Part shown: positions 1 through 11,226 of the stretch, in pieces
How the letters are laid out: each line of letters starts with the position of its first letter
Position numbering within the stretch: the first letter of the stretch is position 1
NCBI RefSeq assembly: GCF_000340215.1
Contig: NW_006921534.1
Coordinates: 6,313,450 to 6,377,449 of the forward strand
Source: Pseudocercospora fijiensis CIRAD86
Taxonomy: Eukaryota > Ascomycota > Dothideomycetes > Mycosphaerellales > Mycosphaerellaceae
DNA length: 64,000 nucleotides
Direction of reading: 5' to 3'
Program-made: the position numbers and the translations under genes
The notes under the pieces: generated by a model
The model's input: the letters and a program-made list of their open reading frames with translations, nothing else
What the model was told of the DNA's origin: nothing
Database searches by the model: none

Positions 1-1540
1 GGGTCAGATATTTTCTGAAACCTCGATTGATCAATGCCCAGCCCGCACTTCCGTCCGCAGATGCTGCTGGCACCAACTCAAACATTTCCCAGCGAGCATC
101 ATTACCTCCTCCAATTACATACAGAGCTGCGCCTTGGTCGTCGTTGCTATCCTTCGCGACAGGAGCGAAAGATATCATGCCTTTGGGTGGCCGTCCAGAT
201 GGCTCGTTTGGGAGCGGCAAGATGGCGTTCTTGATCCGCTTCCTCGTGCCATTTGGCGCCGTTGTCCAGCTATGTGAAGGGCCTCCTTGCCAGTGCGGAG
301 GATCATCACCAATATAGAATGGTGCAGAAGCCACACTACGAAGGTCGCGGAAGGCACGAGGTGTCAATGGACTAGCTTTCAGTGCGGCCACAGCGGATAC
401 AGCTGCATCTCGTGCGGGTGGTGACGCAGATATTGGCGGGGGCCGAAGTCCGTAGTACTCTTGAACGCTACCATGATAGCCGGCAGCACCAGCGCCAGTC
501 CCAATGGCTGTAGACGGCGCTGGCGAGGAGCGGCCGACGGAGAAGCCAGAGATCGACTCTTTATCGTAGCCCGCTGACATGCGATGACTAGCGTAGGATT
601 GCGATTTGCGATGTTTGCGGTGTTCGGCGTCGCGTTCTTTCGCTGAAGCTGCCGTATGCGTAGTGTTAGAAGGTCTCAGGTCGAAGATGTGAAGAGTTCC
701 TTTGTCGCTGGTGGAGGCCACAAATCGATTACCCGGACTAAAGTCGACAGCATTAATGACGGCATGATCCATTCCCCTGCGGAATTCTGCCACTTGGTCG
801 AGGGTTGTTGTGCTGAACACTCTGATTAATGTGCCCTGCTCGCTGGTTGTAGCCAGGAAGGAGTTGTCCTGAGAAAGTGCTATACATCTCAAAGATGAGT
901 TGTGAGCGCGCAGAACACGCTTCGTACTCGAAGTGCCGGCCTTCAAGTTGATCAGCTGGGCCTGACCGATACTCTGGGCAGGGAGAAGTAGCGTATCGTT
1001 TGAGAGGCATGCCAGTGCGTATGGGTTCGGTGATGTAGGATAAATGGAATGCACCAGATTTGGGGCTCGTAAGGGGCCAATCTTTGCACGATCGTCATCT
1101 GGGTTGCTGTCATTGTCTGTGTCCAGCTTCGGCGTCGCGGGCTCAGCAATCTCCTGATACTGAAACAGTATCGTCCGTTCAGCAAGCACAACAGCCATCC
1201 ATTTTGAGCTCAATCTCAAGCCCAACACAGGTTCATAGAAGTCGAATCTGCTGAGCTCCCGATCAAGAACTGCGTCCCAGAAGACGACGACATTCGGCCC
1301 TCCAGTTTCTGACGTTTTATGTCTCGAGACAAATGCGACGTAGCGGTCATCTAGAGCCTCGGCGATGGTAGCCACGCACGCCACTGGTAAGGCAGGATGG
1401 TGGGTGGTCAGACAGTTATCCGTGCGGAATATGCGCAGTCCATCCGTCAAGCCCGCGACGAAGCGCTTTCGGGAGGAGGAGAAGGCGACAGAGAGGACGT
1501 TGGGGGTTGTCGAGGGTTGGATTGCCTGGCGTGTATTCAT
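1..1540 (-). CDS. hsv2: PROPPIN WD-repeat protein, HSV2/WIPI3-4 type (3' end beyond window)
   Basis: One uninterrupted minus frame starts at ATG 1540 (M-N-T-R-Q-A-I) and is still open at base 1, so at least 513 residues are present and the stop lies outside. WD-like blades run through the protein. The diagnostic PROPPIN loop is the E-F-R-R-G stretch near residue 251, followed by a D-K-G-T-L-H-I-F-D-type blade. In this family the FRRG arginines bind PI3P and PI(3,5)P2 on phagophore, endosome or vacuole membranes; HSV2-type members act in autophagy and micronucleophagy. The blade wording after FRRG fits HSV2 rather than ATG18, which is an inference. A long Ser/Ala/Gly-rich insert follows at about residues 270-360, consistent with a membrane-facing loop. 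The gene diverges from the septin gene across about 0.86 kb. Confidence 0.86.
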   Translation of the reverse strand, partial: MNTRQAIQPSTTPNVLSVAFSSSRKRFVAGLTDGLRIFRTDNCLTTHHPALPVACVATIAEALDDRYVAFVSRHKTSETGGPNVVVFWDAVLDRELSRFDFYEPVLGLRLSSKWMAVVLAERTILFQYQEIAEPATPKLDTDNDSNPDDDRAKIGPLRAPNLVHSIYPTSPNPYALACLSNDTLLLPAQSIGQAQLINLKAGTSSTKRVLRAHNSSLRCIALSQDNSFLATTSEQGTLIRVFSTTTLDQVAEFRRGMDHAVINAVDFSPGNRFVASTSDKGTLHIFDLRPSNTTHTAASAKERDAEHRKHRKSQSYASHRMSAGYDKESISGFSVGRSSPAPSTAIGTGAGAAGYHGSVQEYYGLRPPPISASPPARDAAVSAVAALKASPLTPRAFRDLRSVASAPFYIGDDPPHWQGGPSHSWTTAPNGTRKRIKNAILPLPNEPSGRPPKGMISFAPVAKDSNDDQGAALYVIGGGNDARWEMFELVPAASADGSAGWALINRGFRKYLT

Positions 1541-2397
1541 GGCGCACGAGGCGACTCGGACTCGAGGCTTTTCACCAACACGAGTGCCTTCGCTGCCGTT
1601 ACCGCAGCATGTCTTCAGTGCTCGGAGTCGACGTCAAGACGTTGAGGTGAGTCAAGGCAGCCAGAGCAGCGAGCAAGCTCACTTCAGCAAGCGGAGGTGA
1701 GAAGCAGCAAACAAAGGCAGCGCTCCCAGCGTCAGACAATTCGGGTCATCTTCACATGTCTACTGATGACCTCAGTCCATCACATGGCAAAGTGATGATT
1801 CAGGTCACCATGTCACGTTATGTCCATGTCCGCTTCTTGGCTTCAGATATTCTAGCCGCTCCGCAAAATGAGGTGTGCCGCTGGCGAATGGGCAGCAGCC
1901 GTGGGCGTTGATGCATCCCTGCAAGCCCCTGGAACTTCCTCCCAGCATTCGTGGCCAGCGAGCACCTGCACCTGCACCGCACCGCACCGCACTACACTTG
2001 CTGCTCTTTCGTGTCTTGCGCGTGCCTCAATTGCTGCCAGCAGCTTCAATTTCTTCCGCTGCCAATTGCCCCGTCAATCTGCAATTCATCACCAGCACTA
2101 TCTGGACGCGACAGTGACAGCGCTGGTGAGTCCACACAAATCCCTCGGAAACAGGCAACGCCAGCACGCGGTGCAGCTCCGACCGCAGGCCACGTCGCAT
2201 TGGCACTTCAGCTCAATGCGCTTGGTCATCCTCTGCATTGCGCTGAAACGTGTCGCCGTAACCACCTCATGATAAAGTGCTAACTGTCTGCCATTCTCAG
2301 CTCCCATCCACGAACCACAAAACATCCGCCGCCCGAGTCGGGAAAAGCGCACAGGATAGCGTCCTTGCACGGAACAAGCTCGCAGCGAAGCATCAGC
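1541..2397. promoter_or_regulatory. Divergent intergenic region between hsv2 and septin
   Basis: This stretch of about 860 bp separates two divergent starts (1540 minus, 2398 plus), so it should hold both promoters. Short overlapping frames on both strands have no recognisable family or splice logic. C/A-rich and CT-rich runs near 1955-1995 and 2280-2330 resemble fungal promoter and 5' leader composition. No specific operator could be identified. Confidence 0.5.
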
Positions 2398-3635
2398 ATG
2401 TCTACCTCCACCTCCGCCATCAAGCTGCGCCGCAAGAAGAATGTGAAGAAGGGAATCCAGTTTTGCCTGATGGTCTGCGGTGCCTCAGGTACTGGCCGCA
2501 CCACCTTCGTCAACACTCTCTGCGGCAGGCAGGTCCTGACACCACTTGACTCCGATGACCCGACGATCGCGCACCTCGAGGAAGGCGTCAAGATCAAGCC
2601 AGTGACGGTTGAGTTGGAGCTTGATGAGGAAGGTACACGAGTGTCATTGACCATCGTTGATACCCCTGGCTTTGGCGATAGCATCGACAATGAGGCCTCC
2701 TTCAGCGAGATCTCCAGCTATCTCGAGCGACAATACGACGACATTTTGGCCGAGGAGAGCAGGATCAAGCGTAACCCGCGGTTCCGTGACAACAGAGTTC
2801 ACGTGCTTCTCTATTTCGTCCAGCCGACTGGTAAGCACCGCTGCACAAATCCCCCCAAATCACGCTAATCATTTCCCCAGGTCACGGCCTCCGAGAACTT
2901 GACATCGAGTTGATGCGCCGCCTCAGTCCTCGTGTCAACGTTATTCCCGTCATTGGCAAGGCTGACTCCCTCACTCCGCTCGAACTCGCTGAGAGCAAGA
3001 AGCTCATCATGGAGGACATTGAGCACTACCGCATCCCAGTCTACAACTTTCCTTACGATATTGAAGAGGACGACGAGGACACTGTTGAGGAGAATGCCGA
3101 GCTTCGCGGTCTGATGCCATTCGCTATCGTCGGATCTGAAGAGGTCATCGAGATTGACGGCAAGCGCGTCCGAGCCCGCCAGTACCCATGGGGTGTTGTT
3201 GAGGTCGAGAACCCCAGACATTCCGACTTCCTCGCCATCCGCTCCGCCCTCCTCCACTCTCATCTTGCAGATCTCAAGGAAATCACCCACGACTTCCTCT
3301 ACGAAAACTACCGTACCGAGAAGCTTAGTAAGAGTGTTGCTAGTGCTAACGAGGCCGCGGGTATCAGCACGGAAAGCGACAGCCTAGACCCACAATCGCT
3401 GGCTTCGCAGTCGGTGCGCCTGAAGGAGGAGCAACTGCGTCGCGAGGAAGAGAAGCTCCGCGAGATCGAGCTCAAGGTGCAGCGCGAGATCAACGAGAAG
3501 AGACAGGAGCTTTTGGCTCGCGAGTCGCAACTCAAGGAGCTCGAAAGCCGCATGGGTCGCGAACAGACACCAATGGGTTTTCATCACACTCTGAACGAGG
3601 ACGATGAGACTGATGCTGGTGCCTCCCACCCATAG
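2398..3635 (+). CDS. cdc11: Septin, CDC11/AspA type
   Basis: Two exons (2398-2830, 2881-3635) encode 395 residues. The 50-nt intron has GTAAGC...CCCCAG borders and splices within P-T-G-H-G-L. The start at 2398 gives the family-like N-terminus with an L-R-R-K-K basic segment; an in-frame ATG at 2365 is less likely. GTPase motifs are visible: G1 GASGTGRTT near residue 27, G3 DTPGFGD near residue 86, G4 GKAD near residue 170, and a septin-unique region running into Y-P-W-G. A charged C-terminal coiled coil (about 340-385) follows. The R in place of the usual G1 lysine and the I-Q-F-type entry fit CDC11, the subunit at the ends of septin rods. Septins build filaments at septa, hyphal tips and infection structures in filamentous fungi. 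Confidence 0.94.
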
Positions 3636-4319
3636 AAGGGTGAGAATTCGTGGCACAAGAACCAAGAGCATCTGTACGAGCGCAAGCATGTCACAGTTCC
3701 AAATTAGAGACCGGCCCGCATGCGATATTACAAGTCCTACAGCGACAGCAGCTTCAAGACAATATTGCGAATGGAATGAGGTGTATTGCGAAGGAGATAC
3801 CACTTTGTGAGAGAGAAGATAGCGAGTTCCTTTGTACTTTTGAGCGTGACAAGCGGGTATGAGGAGCAGCGAAGTGAAAGCAGCAGCAAATACCCAGTCT
3901 GTACCTACTTCTATCTAGTTTGTATGTCGTATTGCAAGTGGTAATATTGGTTACTATGTTCAGCCTTTGTACGGCCTTTCCACTGCACTCCATTCTCAGA
4001 TGCGCTCTCCAAAAGTTTGCGACAGACATCGTTATTAGCTTGGACGTGAGGCAACGATGGTCCGATGGAAGCAGCAAATGCTTCCTACCTAATACAGTAT
4101 TTTTCGGGTACCGCCATTTAGAAAAACCCTATTTTTCAGGAGTGAGTGGAATCGACGTTTTTAAGCTTTCTGCCCCTTGTCAGATGATGAAGCTAGGACG
4201 CTTTGAGCGATTCGCGACTGCTGTATGCGACTCGTCGATGTTGACGTTGACGACCACCATCGATCCTAACTCCAATCTCGAATACTCGGGCCGCACCACT
4301 CTTCGGAAATGAATCTGGC
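3636..4319. other. Intergenic, septin 3' side to next promoter
   Basis: About 680 bp between two plus-strand genes. It should hold the septin 3' untranslated region and the next gene's promoter. I see no further gene. Confidence 0.5.
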
Positions 4320-6271
4320 ATGGCGCGCGCATCTCTGGGCTTCCGTGCTGGCGGCATGAGCGACTACAACAGCGGGAACGCGAACGCAAATGTCTTCTCC
4401 CAACCCATGGCCAGCGGATCCTTCGATTCACTCGATGCCCTTTCAGAAGCGCTGAAGTCCGTGTTAAATGCTGCTGCGGAGAATCAAACCCTCCAATGTA
4501 GCACCGTTGAGCTCAGGTTGAGCTTGAATGCAGTCATTGTGAGTATCTGGCAGATTTGTATCCTATGCTGAGCTCTCGGAGCTGTATGGAGTGCTGATAC
4601 TGTACCTACCAGCCGCTCGTTAGACCTTCGATAGGCCCATATGCCGAAGGTGGTGACCATGATCTTCCTGCCGAGTTCAAGCGCGAACCTCCCCATACCT
4701 CCACATCTGAGCCCAGCACAGAAGAAGCCACTGGCACGCAACATCCCAAAGCGCCAGTCAGTGCAATCATAAACATAGTCGATCCGCGAGGAAGTCAAAT
4801 CGTACAAAGAGCAGCGTCTCGTGGTATTCAGCAGGTTGTTGAGGCCGTCGATGGATTCCGGTATAGCTTCAACAACGCTTGGGCGGCCAAAGATGGAGAG
4901 GGTTCGCGGTTTTCGTACATTTGTCAAGACAGCATGCAGAACAAAGATCGGCATGCAAATGGATACACAAGGGTAATGAAGCATCTGAAAGACCCGAACG
5001 GTGTAGAAAGAGGTCCTCGGAAGCCCACGTATGATTGCAAGGGAAGCATCAGTGTCAAGTTCAGCACGACCCGTCAGAGCTGTGACGTGTACTACAGACA
5101 TTTGGCAATTCATGAGACTGTCGCAGCGAGAAAGGCCGCAGGTAGGTCTGCTTCTGGCGCTGCAGGGCGCACGACAACGAGTTGGACCAAAGTGCCTCAA
5201 GGCGCGGCAGCCACGATGAATGATGTGCGACAATCAGGAGGAATCTCTGCGACCTTGCAAGCCGAGGAATATGCATCTTCGGCTTTGGCCATCGCGGACA
5301 ATTCGGTACCTGGCACCCCAGCTGCCTCCAACACGAGCAGACCTTTGAAGCGCAAGCGCACACCACCGCCTCCGCCGCCTGCACCGGTAATCCGAAATCC
5401 TCACAAGCCGCTTTCGCTTGCGGACCTTCTCAGACAGAGCGACACTGCCCAAACACCTGCTCCCTCATTCGAAGTGGAGCCTCCCAAGTTCTCCAATAAG
5501 CCCGCTCCTGTGGCTTACGATCTGCCCTCATGGCAGGCTCCACCGCCTTCGCTCGGTAAAGCCCCGAAAGACCTTCCATACCCTTTGCCATACCAGCCGA
5601 AAAGGACTCAAGCACCACTGACACCCACGTCAGTGAATCCGGCAACGGCATCGCAGCGAGCTTCCATAAACGCCACAGGCCCGCAGCAGAAAGTGTATCA
5701 GCAATTTAAGCTTGGCACACCATCTACGAATGCGCAGCAAGCACACGGGCTCTTCACAACGATGAAGCCAACGCCCAATCCTCGCGCAGACTCTCTACCA
5801 TGGCCAGCAGAATCTTACAATACGCCACAGTACCCACCAGGTCCGACGCAATTCGCCAAGTACGTTGCACCGCGAGCCAAGCAAAGCTGTACCAATTGTC
5901 GATTTGCTAAAATGCGGTGCGATGAAGGCCAGCCTTGCGGTTCGTGCGTGAAGAAGGGAAGAGGCAATGAATGTGCATATGAACAACCTCGTGTTGCTCC
6001 TCCTCCGCCGCCGCCGCCTCCCAACGCAGGATTTCAAGGGGCGTCACAGTCCTGGACACATCCTAGTGGCTCCACTTACTCTGTCTCTTCACAGAATTTG
6101 CAGAACCACACGGAAGATACTTCGCAAGCTTCTTCGAATCAGACTTGGCAGACGGCTCAGAGCACGAGCACGAGCACGCCGCCAATGCAGACTTGGGGTG
6201 CTCTTAGCATGGCGCCTTCAACTCAGCAGGTTCGAGAGCAAAGCCCTGATCCTTGGTATCCGAAGCGGTAG
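4320..6271 (+). CDS. Zn(II)2Cys6 DNA-binding protein with internal CCHH-like module
   Basis: Two exons (4320-4538, 4613-6271) give 625 residues; the intron is GTGAGT...CTACCAG, phase 0. Near residues 498-526 there is a canonical binuclear zinc cluster with spacing C-X2-C-X6-C-X5-C-X2-C-X8-C, which in fungi binds two zinc ions and recognises CGG-type DNA half sites. Unusually, the cluster lies in the C-terminal quarter rather than near the N-terminus. Residues 155-240 form a second compact module (R-Y-S-F-N-N-A-W, then I-C-Q-D-S, D-C-K-G-S and R-H-L-A-I-H) whose Cys/Cys/His/His order suggests another zinc-binding fold. The stretch between is Pro/Ser/Ala-rich and probably disordered, with a proline run near 5364. 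A nuclear transcription regulator is likely; targets cannot be read from sequence. An in-frame ATG 12 codons downstream is an alternative start. Confidence 0.82.
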
Positions 6272-6581
6272 CGTGAGATGGGATGGGAGGTGTCAGAGAT
6301 GACGGTACATTCACTGGCTGCCGCGGTGAGAATAGGTACTATGAGATTTGTTGAGTGAGAGCCGCGAAGAGTGTGATACCTTCATCATGCTGAAAATTCA
6401 CGGTGCTGAAGCCTTTATGTTATGCTATGGTGGTATATTGAGAAGGCCCGTCCGCATTGTAGCAATCTAAATAAACATGTGTCGAAGCTCCAAAAGAAAT
6501 CCCATGCTGTCGTGCCAAAATTCTCGATCTCTGCTGAACACCATACCATGCATGCATGCAGTTGTGATTTCCCCTCAAACC
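6272..6581. terminator. Convergent 3' region
   Basis: About 310 bp between the stops of two convergent genes. It contains AT-rich segments including AAATAAAC near 6470 that could serve 3'-end formation. No gene is seen. Confidence 0.35.
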
Positions 6582-7720
6582 TCACTCGCTCTCACTGCGT
6601 ACCTTGAACCCACCCTTCTTCATCAACGTCTCCAACTCATTCTCGAACTCATCACGCTTACTCTGATCGAATTCCAACTTCTTGGCACCTCTATCCTTAG
6701 CAAACTGTCGGTCTCCGAACTGCACGACTTTGAGAGCGGCTTCGAGGCCGTTGGCTGTGGCATAAGCCTCCAAGAAGAAATGCCCATCGCGATAAATCTG
6801 GCCGGCGAGTTTCTTTTGCTCTTTGAGGCGCGGGAGGCTGTGGCTTACTGAGCAGTCGAAGTATAGAGAGTCCAGGTTCGTGCATTCGGCGAGACTGGTG
6901 AGGGCGCTGAAGTTGTGACCTCTAGTCACACCGCGGTCTGGGGAGGGGAAATGTTAGTATGTTTGGGAAAATTTCTGACTTGCGTAGCTTAGCTTACCTC
7001 CGCCCCAGCCTCGAACTACGATGTCGTTGATCAGTTTACGGTTGTAAGAACCTATGGTCGCGATGAATTGGAGCAGTGCCGTGGTATCGGCAAGTACGAT
7101 TTCTTGTTTGTACAAGAACGTGGACGCTTCGTCTCGGATTTGCTGATTTACTGCGAGGAGGTTGGGGATCAGCTGTCGGTCTCGATGGTTCTCGATGCTG
7201 CTTTGGGAATCGTCCTGTGGCCAGTAGAATCTTCGGCGCCGCGCCTTGCCGTAGTAGTACTTGCTGTCGGTCACGCTGATGGCTCCGCGAGCGATGGTGC
7301 GGCGGTGGGATTTCGTTCTGGATACCAAGGTGAGACCCTTAGGCTCGACTAGCGCCAGCTCGTAGATTTCGTCGCGAAGCTCAGGGGGGAGATCGAGGAA
7401 GCGGAATGGCTTCTGCTTCTGCTTCTTTTTGGTGGGGGGCTTCTTCGCTTTCTTGACTGCACGGCGCTTCACGCCGCGGCCTCCTCTCTGTGCATGCATT
7501 AGCCGGGAATCTAAACGTCGTAAGGTGTGCCTCGCACCTTGGTGCCGAACGCTAAATCCTCGGGATCTCCCTCCACGATATCTTGGTCCTCGTGAACAGC
7601 CGGCTCGTCGTCGATGTCATTGAGCCGACTGAAGTGATCGTCATCGAGATAGGAAACTTGGTTGCGCTTTCGCTTGCTGGTGCGGACAGTCGCTGCTTCT
7701 GAGGCAGTCGCATTGGCCAT
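6582..7720 (-). CDS. 2EXR/F-box-like fungal protein with basic N-terminal region
   Basis: Three exons (7538-7720, 6998-7487, 6582-6937) encode 342 residues. Intron 1 has a GTGCGA donor, a GCTAAT branch and a CAG acceptor. Intron 2 has GTAAGC...CCCCAG borders. Residues about 1-60 are acidic and disordered. A lysine/arginine-rich block (about 62-90) looks like a nuclear localisation signal. It leads into F-L-D-L-P-P-E-L-R-D-E-I-Y, the hallmark opening of the fungal 2EXR/F-box-like family. N-Q-Q-I-R-D-E-A follows about 80 residues later, also typical. These proteins are numerous in Dothideomycetes and their substrates are unknown; an adaptor role is inferred from F-box similarity only. The C-terminus ends in charged helices. 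The gene diverges from the DSC2-like gene. Confidence 0.8.
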
Positions 7721-8628
7721 GGCAGGTGGTGTTGATGTGTGGATTGATTGAACGAGGCTTTTGGTGAAATGGAATGAGGTGGAGTGGCAGAATGGAAGTG
7801 CAGAGTCTGCATGAGCATGAGCATGTTATAGGAAGTCGAAGTCAATGCGTGCCAAGACACTAGTCCAGGCAGCACGAGGCTGTGGAAAAGGCAGTCGCAG
7901 CTCACCACTTGAACTCTTCTCTGCATCGCGTGTGCAACATGAATTGCTAGACTTCAGGGCAGAAACAAGACATTGCTGGGACGTCACATGGTCGGAATAT
8001 TACTTGGGCGATGGGCCATGCCAGGCCATGCGTGGAGAAAGACGTGCTCGCGTCTCTCCGCGTCAGATTCAGCCTCTGTTTCTTGCCTCGCCTGGCCTGC
8101 AAATCTCCATCGACCCGATATCGATGGTGCTGCGCTTTACGGACCGCTGCCAAGCACTCGGTGACCTCTTATGTATGTTCCAAGACGGTCTTCCATTATT
8201 GATCCAGTAGTGCCATAACTGAAGTGTAGGCACGGCAATCGTGAAGTAGAGCAACATCTTCTATCGATCTCTCGTCCTCGTCCTCGTCCTCCTCCTCCTC
8301 CTCCTCCTCTTCATATGCCAGCCAGCTTTCTCTTCACATGCCAACCATCTTGTGCAGTCATCCAATGACCCGCGGCCGCCTTTTGCGTGCCTTTCCTCGT
8401 CTTTTTAGCTTCTCTCTGCGTGTTCGGTCTCGTAGTTTGGCCTCTGAGTTGTGCAGAACAACAGGCAGACAATCAGTAGTAATAGAAGCATAGACGCAGT
8501 GCAGTTCACAGGAAAGTTCAGCCGAGCGTGCCTCGTGACGAGGACAACACATCACATCTCACACGCCACTTGGCTTCACATCACAACAACCCCAATTCAC
8601 GCTGCCTCTCTGATCGCATCCTGTAGCC
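7721..8628. promoter_or_regulatory. Divergent intergenic region with (CTC/GTCCTC)n microsatellite
   Basis: About 0.9 kb between divergent starts. A CTCGTC-to-CTCCTC simple repeat occupies roughly 8270-8312. Downstream CT-rich and CA-rich tracts reach the plus-strand ATG, as is common in fungal 5' leaders. Short frames here are not supported as genes. Confidence 0.5.
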
Positions 8629-9479
8629 ATGCTCGCATCCGGCTTCACAAATGCCCCCGTCTCTCGACTCCTGCTCATCGGCATCGTCATCACTTCTCTC
8701 CTGGCCAGCTTGACCGACACCAAGTACTTCATATGGATCGAAGTTCGACCGCATCTCCTCGACTACATGCAGTTCTGGAGGCTGTTGACATGGCAGATCT
8801 GCTATACCAACAGCGCTGAGCTCCTATTCGCAGCCATGACAATCTATAATCTGCGCGTCATTGAGAGGCTATGGGGCACTCGAAAGTTCGCTGTATGCTC
8901 ACATACATCTCCCACTGTCATGCGCATTGGCTGACAGGTAGGTAGTCCTTCATATTGTCCACCTTCCTTTACAATGCCCTGCTACCTCCAATCTTGTTGG
9001 CCGTTGTGATACGGCCGTTGACCTTCGGGCGCATCAACTACTTACCCGCAGGACCGACCCCAATTGTCTTCTCGCTGCTCGCTCAGTACTACGCCGCCGT
9101 TCCCTACGTCTACAAGTACCGCATCTCCGGCGCAACCACTCCGGACCAGCAGCAAGGCCTGATGCTCACATCAAAGGCCACCTCCTATCTCCTGCCGCTC
9201 CAGCTCGCACTCTCACAACTTCCAGGCTCCGCTCTTGCGGCAGGCATTGGGTGGATCGTTGGTCTGGCTTACAGAAGAGAACTGCTTCCCGGTGCAGCGA
9301 GCTGGCGTGTGCCTGCCTGGGTCATTGGCGCACGTGAACAAAAAGAGCGTTATGACAATCTGAGGCGACGGATGGAAGGTGAGGCGGGACGAGCTACAGG
9401 CGTCGACACCGCTCAGGACAATACTAGGAGAAGAGGGATGCTCGCAGGGATGGCTGACCAGTTTCGTGGGGCATTCTGA
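8629..9479 (+). CDS. dsc2: Rhomboid-like pseudoprotease, DSC E3 ligase subunit 2 / UBAC2 family
   Basis: Exons 8629-8892 and 8946-9479 (53-nt intron, GTATGC...GGTAG, phase 0) give 265 residues. The protein begins with A-S-G-F-T-N-A-P-V-S-R and a first membrane helix, then W-R-L-L-T-W-Q and further hydrophobic segments, a rhomboid-like fold. No G-x-S-G catalytic serine motif is visible, which fits the inactive rhomboids of the DSC2/UBAC2 family. In Aspergillus and fission yeast this protein is part of the Golgi/endosomal DSC ubiquitin ligase that activates SREBP and degrades orphan membrane proteins. The C-terminal 60 residues are charged and I do not see a clear UBA domain, although some homologues carry one. 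Family assignment is by overall layout. Confidence 0.72.
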
Positions 9480-9743
9480 GCACTATCCGCCCAGTCAATG
9501 CATTACCTGCGAGCTGGGCTTCCCGTGCTCTGCTTGCGAAAGCTGCACCTGAACTTCACTTCAACGGTGCATTAGCGTGTTGAGTCTTGTCCAATGAACA
9601 CCCAAGCACGGGCTGCACAGCTCTGCTATTGTCAGCCTGAAACGCAATCATCGACACGCACCTCATTTCAACCTGTACCACGACAACGTTGACAACATCT
9701 ACTCTTCCGTCACATACCATCCGCAAGCGCAAGATCAGACACC

Positions 9744-10603
9744 ATGGCGCGAACCCTCAAAACGGAGGATGCGTATGCCCGCGCTCTCAAGTCCGATGAT
9801 GTCACGCTTATTGTTGGCGACGGTCAAGAACATCTCACTATCAAAAAGGCATTCCTGGCCTTGCACTCCAATGCCTTCGCAGAGAAGCTCACCACAAAAG
9901 TCAAAGTTGAAGACGTGCCAAATGCAAACGCTACTAGTAAGTCCTCGGGCTTTCCTCTGACTGTGCTTTAGACTGTGCTTTTTACTGACCTCCTTTTGCA
10001 GCAATTGATCTTCGCGGCGTTGGCGTGCAGGCTGTGAAGGTCTTCGCACGATGGGCATATACGGAGCATTTGCAGCCCCTGAAGCCGTCAGCGAGCAAGC
10101 ACGAGCGACTGCAAGCAAAGCTGATGTTAATCGACCTTTGGATCTTCTGCGACATGTACGGCATCTCAAGACTCCAGAACGAAGCCATGGCTTTCCTCTG
10201 CGATGTCGTCAACACTCCGGACTTGATTGACAAGAACGATACATGGTTCATCTTCGACCGCACTCCATCCAGTCATGCTCTTCGCTATTTCGCAGTTATG
10301 GCTCTCGTCGCCCAACTACCCGATGATCATAAGAGCAGCGCCTCGGCTGTTGCCGAATACACCGACATCAACACCAAGTATCCTGAGATGATGGCGATGG
10401 TGTATTCCATGTCCCGCTCATGGATCTGGTTCAGTCCAGACGAGAAGGCTAAGAGAAGCGATTGGAACCAATGGGTACGCACCGGCGAGAAGCAGGCCTT
10501 GCTAAAAGTCCCGGTCCAGCCACCAGCCGACTGGGTGCTGACAGCCTGTGGCGTGGTTCCGCCGAAGCCATTTGGGCCGGGCGAGATCATTGAGTTGGAC
10601 TGA
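9744..10603 (+). CDS. BTB/POZ domain protein
   Basis: Exons 9744-9936 and 10002-10603 (65-nt intron, GTAAGT...TTTGCAG) encode 264 residues. The N-terminus reads S-D-D-V-T-L-I-V-G followed by an H-x-x-x-K-K-A-F-L-A-L-H-S-N-A-F pattern, the standard BTB opening, and a W-A-Y-T-E segment later in the fold. A helical region then contains D-L-W-I-F-C-D-M-Y-G, typical of the large fungal BTB family. Such proteins dimerise and often act as CUL3 adaptors, but no kelch or MATH partner domain is visible here. The function in this fungus is unknown. It follows the dsc2 gene on the same strand by 264 bp. Confidence 0.85.
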
Positions 10604-11226
10604 ATAGATATCTCGAAAGATCGGCGCATGGAGGACGGGATGTCATGAACTTTGCCTTTGGGCGTACGAGATGATGGGAAATGAAGCCAATCCTAGCAAG
10701 TCTTCGAGATTGGATCAGCTGCCCTAGTGTCAGGTTCGAAAGGCGAGAAAAGCTACAGTAGTAGTAGTACAAGCTGCGTGGCATTGATCTTTACTCATCA
10801 CAGCGATGACGAGCCGAGAGCTGAGTTCCCCTCGTGTCCGACACAGCAGACCTTTCGATTACGCCTAACTTCATAGCACAACTACAGAGTTGCATACTAA
10901 CCGACCGTTTCCGCAGCTAGGTAGGCATACAGAAAAATGTGAACATTAAGATGCACCCCGTACTGAAGCAGATCTTGCCCGGGCATACAACGATACTGCT
11001 TAATTCTAGTAATCTAGGCGCAAGATAGGCTCGAAAAGCTAGAATAAGAAAAGCGTTCCCCCCCGAAACCTTGTATTACCTTCGGCCTTTTAAGTCTTTC
11101 TCGGCAGTAGTTAACTTAAGATTTCCGCAAGCCGCAGCAGCCGGCGAGCCGCTCACTGAAATACTCGCTACGCTTGAGAGACATCCTACCTACCTACCTC
11201 CCTACCTACCACCCAGCCTAGAAAGC
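10604..11226. other. Convergent intergenic region
   Basis: About 620 bp between convergent stops. It holds (CTAC/TACC)n-like repeats near 11185-11215 and no supported gene. Confidence 0.45.

Noticed and set aside
4484..5233. 249-codon minus frame
   Set aside because: Antisense of the zinc-cluster gene, which has matching introns and motifs.
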